This document shows, in pieces, positions 63,256-64,000 of a DNA stretch of 64,000 bases. Within the stretch, counting starts at the first letter, position 1. Each line of letters starts with the position of its first letter. The notes beneath the pieces were generated by a model that was given only the letters and a program-made list of their open reading frames with translations, made no database searches and had not been told where the DNA came from. A program made the position numbers and the translations under genes. Source of the stretch: a virus; the IMG/VR virus record IMGVR_UViG_3300023174_000096, positions 1 through 64,000 of that record; one strand, given 5' to 3'.

Positions 63256-63561
63256 TCAGACGGGAGGTTTGCCGCGAAAGGCACGGATGCTGGGGGCGTT
63301 GGTTTCCACGACCTCCTTCGACCCGTCTTCCCACTGGATGAGAGACTTGAAGGGCTTCGCGGAGGTCATCTTGAGGATCGTCCCGTAGACCGATCCGGTT
63401 CCCTTGGCGTCCGACTTGACCACAGAATACCCGACCTTCCAAGGTGAGGTGGCACCCTTCCCCGGAATAGCCGCTTCTTTGAGGAGGGGCAGGAGGTGCG
63501 GACGAAGTTCGGGCTGTTGGTGCGCCAGCCGGATGACCTTGGAACGGAGAGTGTTGCTCAT
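63256..63561 (-). CDS. Small protein with N-terminal LRPHLLP tag
   Basis: 101 aa. Residues 4-27 are the tag ([19 protein letters not shown]), then comes a short beta-rich domain ('WKVGYSVVKSDAKGTGSVYGTILKMTSAKPFKSLIQWEDGSKEVVE'), like a small SH3-type barrel. Third protein with the N-terminal tag. Confidence 0.75.
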   Translation of the reverse strand: MSNTLRSKVIRLAHQQPELRPHLLPLLKEAAIPGKGATSPWKVGYSVVKSDAKGTGSVYGTILKMTSAKPFKSLIQWEDGSKEVVETNAPSIRAFRGKPPV

Positions 63562-63606
63562 GATGCCTCAATGGCGTGATGGAATAGACTCTCAAACGTC
63601 TGGGAC

Positions 63607-64000
63607 TCAGCCCCACACCTGTTGCTGGCTCCCGTCCACCCAGACGGTGACCACTCCCGGTGCCGCGCCCGTTCGCAGGACGAAGAGGGTCTGGCGGAAG
63701 GTCGTGCCCTCGTCGGTGCCCCGCACCACGCCATCGGAGGGACCCACGGCGTAGAGCATCCGGGGCTCTGCGTTGGTGGTGGTGGGTGACCCTTGGCCCG
63801 AGAACGGGATCACCGTCCCGGTCCCCGTGATGAACGAGTACGTCCCGAGGGGGCCACCATCGAAGCCGTTGCCCGACGCGAGCAGGGCGTAGCGGTAGGT
63901 GCCGGGGCCGCGCCCACGTCTGACCGCGCCCATGCCCGCGTAGTTGTCGTTGAGGTAGCTGCCCGCGAAGGCGAACTCGGTCGCGCCCCAAGAACCGTTC
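63607..64000 (-). CDS. C-terminal part of a virion protein (5' end outside window)
   Basis: At least 131 codons, open through the window edge; the internal ATG at 63933 is not the true start. Gly-rich beta sequence ('FAGSYLNDNYAGMGAVRRG', 'GTYSFITGTGTVIPFSGQGSP', 'VVTVWVDGSQQQVWG'). Fits the C-terminus of a tail or fibre protein. Confidence 0.72.
   Translation of the reverse strand, partial: NGSWGATEFAFAGSYLNDNYAGMGAVRRGRGPGTYRYALLASGNGFDGGPLGTYSFITGTGTVIPFSGQGSPTTTNAEPRMLYAVGPSDGVVRGTDEGTTFRQTLFVLRTGAAPGVVTVWVDGSQQQVWG

Noticed and set aside
1-64000. Reverse transcriptase and template repeat of a DGR
   Set aside because: No YxDD-type RT protein among the translated genes and no AAC-rich copy of the cassette framework; they must be elsewhere or absent.
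1-64000. CRISPR array
   Set aside because: No regularly spaced direct repeats; the promoter modules recur at gene starts, not at fixed spacing.

Overview
This is an internal 64 kb piece of a GC-rich, densely packed tailed-phage genome, probably a large one. The evidence is very large repeat-poor virion-type proteins (3538, 1175, 1076 and 853 aa), a PIN-PhoH protein, phage-style nucleotide and DNA-modification enzymes, free-standing endonucleases, tens of small overlapping genes, and no host housekeeping genes. Terminase, portal, capsid and replication genes are not here, so the host cannot be named. Both ends of the window cut through genes.

Layout. 1-11.5 kb: an early-looking accessory region with a divergent CobT-like/CobS-like pair followed by small unknown genes, most with a private promoter. 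I count 17 copies of one module, a TTGGTT-type block, exactly 17 nt, then a TCCGTG-type block. In most copies the start codon follows about 8 nt later, which suggests leaderless mRNAs. One copy drives no ORF and instead reads into a ~440 nt noncoding unit ending at a strong intrinsic terminator. 12.9-20 kb: a sigma-factor-like protein, zinc ribbons, an ATP-grasp protein, two paralogous DNA adenine methylases plus the tail of a lost third, and a 2H-phosphoesterase-like protein. 20-28 kb: translationally coupled small genes, including a methyltransferase and zinc-ribbon proteins. 28.5-43.4 kb: plus-strand virion genes around the 3538 aa protein. 43.3-48.4 kb: regulatory and nucleic-acid enzymes (SANT/HTH protein, dCTP-deaminase-like, MT-A70 methylase, ParB-like, SNase-like). 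48.4-64 kb: mostly minus-strand virion genes, PIN-PhoH and two endonucleases. Outside the early region many transcription units start just after a GCGTAA motif.

The standout feature is a dispersed family of at least 14 very small C-type-lectin / formylglycine-generating-enzyme C-terminal cassettes (11.8-12.3, 20.1, 21.1-22.3 and 25.3-27.1 kb). Each encodes essentially only the RGGSW...VRAA.R....P..R...LGFR segment that diversity-generating retroelements (DGRs) mutagenise in their targets. Three cassettes are nearly identical outside the variable codons, and their differences inside them fit adenine-templated mutation. One array contains a larger FGE-like body that stops exactly where this segment should begin, with the missing segment encoded next door in the +1 frame. 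No reverse transcriptase or template repeat is visible here. I read this as a DGR-type (or gene-conversion) lectin-cassette repertoire. The sequence pattern is direct observation; the mechanism is inference.
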